From an uncultured Oscillospiraceae bacterium (GTDB taxonomy: Bacteria > Bacillota > Clostridia > Oscillospirales > Ruminococcaceae): a stretch of DNA of 5,390 nucleotides. The position numbers were made by a program, and so were the translations under genes. The stretch covers positions 1-5,390 of the forward strand of contig CAKSHG010000158.1 of the NCBI GenBank assembly GCA_934456315.1, written 5' to 3'. Position 1 is the stretch's first letter. The number at the start of each line of letters is the position of its first letter. The notes beneath the pieces are model-generated. The model was not told the DNA's origin. It was given only the letters and a program-made list of their open reading frames with translations, and did not search any database. Positions 5,249 to 5,390 of this stretch are shown here, piece after piece.

Positions 5249-5390
5249 TGGAAGTCGTAACGGTGCTGACCGGCGGAGCGGTGTTTGAGGACGCGGCGGA
5301 GTATCTGCCGTATGTTTCGGCGCTCCGGCGGGACCGTATCGCAAGGAAGCGCAGCAGCCAGGATAAGCTGCTGTCGCTGACGGCGGGGCT
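5248..5390 (+). CDS. 4'-phosphopantetheinyl transferase (Sfp type), N-terminal fragment (3' end outside window)
   Basis: The ATG at 5248 shares one base with the TGA of the secreted-protein gene (TGATG), and the frame stays open for 47 codons to the window edge. The fragment contains YLPYVSALRRDRIARKR followed by SSQDKLLSLTAGL. This matches the N-terminal region of Sfp/AcpT-like transferases, where a conserved (E)RRxRIxR...DxxxSLxAGLL pattern is followed by the rest of the first subdomain. Such enzymes move the phosphopantetheine arm from coenzyme A to acyl or peptidyl carrier proteins. The catalytic acidic motifs lie beyond the window, so the call rests only on this N-terminal pattern. Only a poor Shine-Dalgarno-like stretch precedes the start, so translation is probably coupled by termination-reinitiation to the upstream gene. 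Confidence 0.65.
   Translation, partial: MEVVTVLTGGAVFEDAAEYLPYVSALRRDRIARKRSSQDKLLSLTAG

Noticed and set aside
4484..5344. Minus-strand open frame (286 codons) opposite the secreted-protein gene
   Set aside because: It would run antisense through both the solenoid repeats and the transferase start. Its repeated Leu/Ala/Gly/Cys pattern is just the complement of the + strand repeats.

Overview
The window looks like chromosomal DNA from a gut-type Clostridia, most likely an Oscillospirales/Ruminococcus-like member of the Bacillota. This is inferred from strong AGGAGG-type ribosome binding sites, moderately high GC coding DNA broken by short AT-rich promoter gaps, a Gram-positive-style signal peptide, and the gene families present. 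No rRNA or other marker fixes the species. All six main genes and a seventh partial gene read on the + strand; I found no tRNA, rRNA, CRISPR array, transposase or phage gene.

Layout. 1-440 is the 3' end of an FkbM-family methyltransferase gene, followed after 9 bases by a gene for an unknown single-pass membrane protein (450-1244). The gap 1245-1435 is the densest non-coding part. It holds a ~113-base imperfect foldback element (1270-1382), a possible 13-codon leader ORF (1390-1431), a clear intrinsic terminator (1395-1422), and two near-identical ribosome-binding/start segments. Then comes a PflX-type radical SAM gene (1436-2326), which begins only 13 bases after the terminator's T-run.

An AT-rich gap (2327-2418) carries a dyad followed by six T's and a plausible sigma-A promoter. 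These lead into a likely two-gene operon: a cytoplasmic SGNH/GDSL hydrolase (2419-3183) and an Rsm22/METTL17-type protein (3195-4145). The latter is a SAM-fold protein tied to small-ribosomal-subunit assembly and keeps the four-cysteine iron-sulfur signature.

A second AT-rich gap (4146-4216) precedes a secreted protein (4217-5248) with a signal peptide, a short-repeat beta-solenoid-like region and an alpha/beta C-terminal domain; it contains no Arg or His. Its stop overlaps by one base the start of a gene that runs off the window (5248-5390) and looks like the N-terminus of an Sfp-type 4'-phosphopantetheinyl transferase.

The genes do not form one recognisable pathway; most look like housekeeping or cell-envelope functions placed side by side. 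The most unusual signal is the non-coding arrangement at 1261-1438. The left end of the foldback can pair with either of two Shine-Dalgarno sequences, and a terminator lies inside the leader ORF. This suggests either a MITE-like insertion or a cis-regulatory leader for the radical SAM gene.
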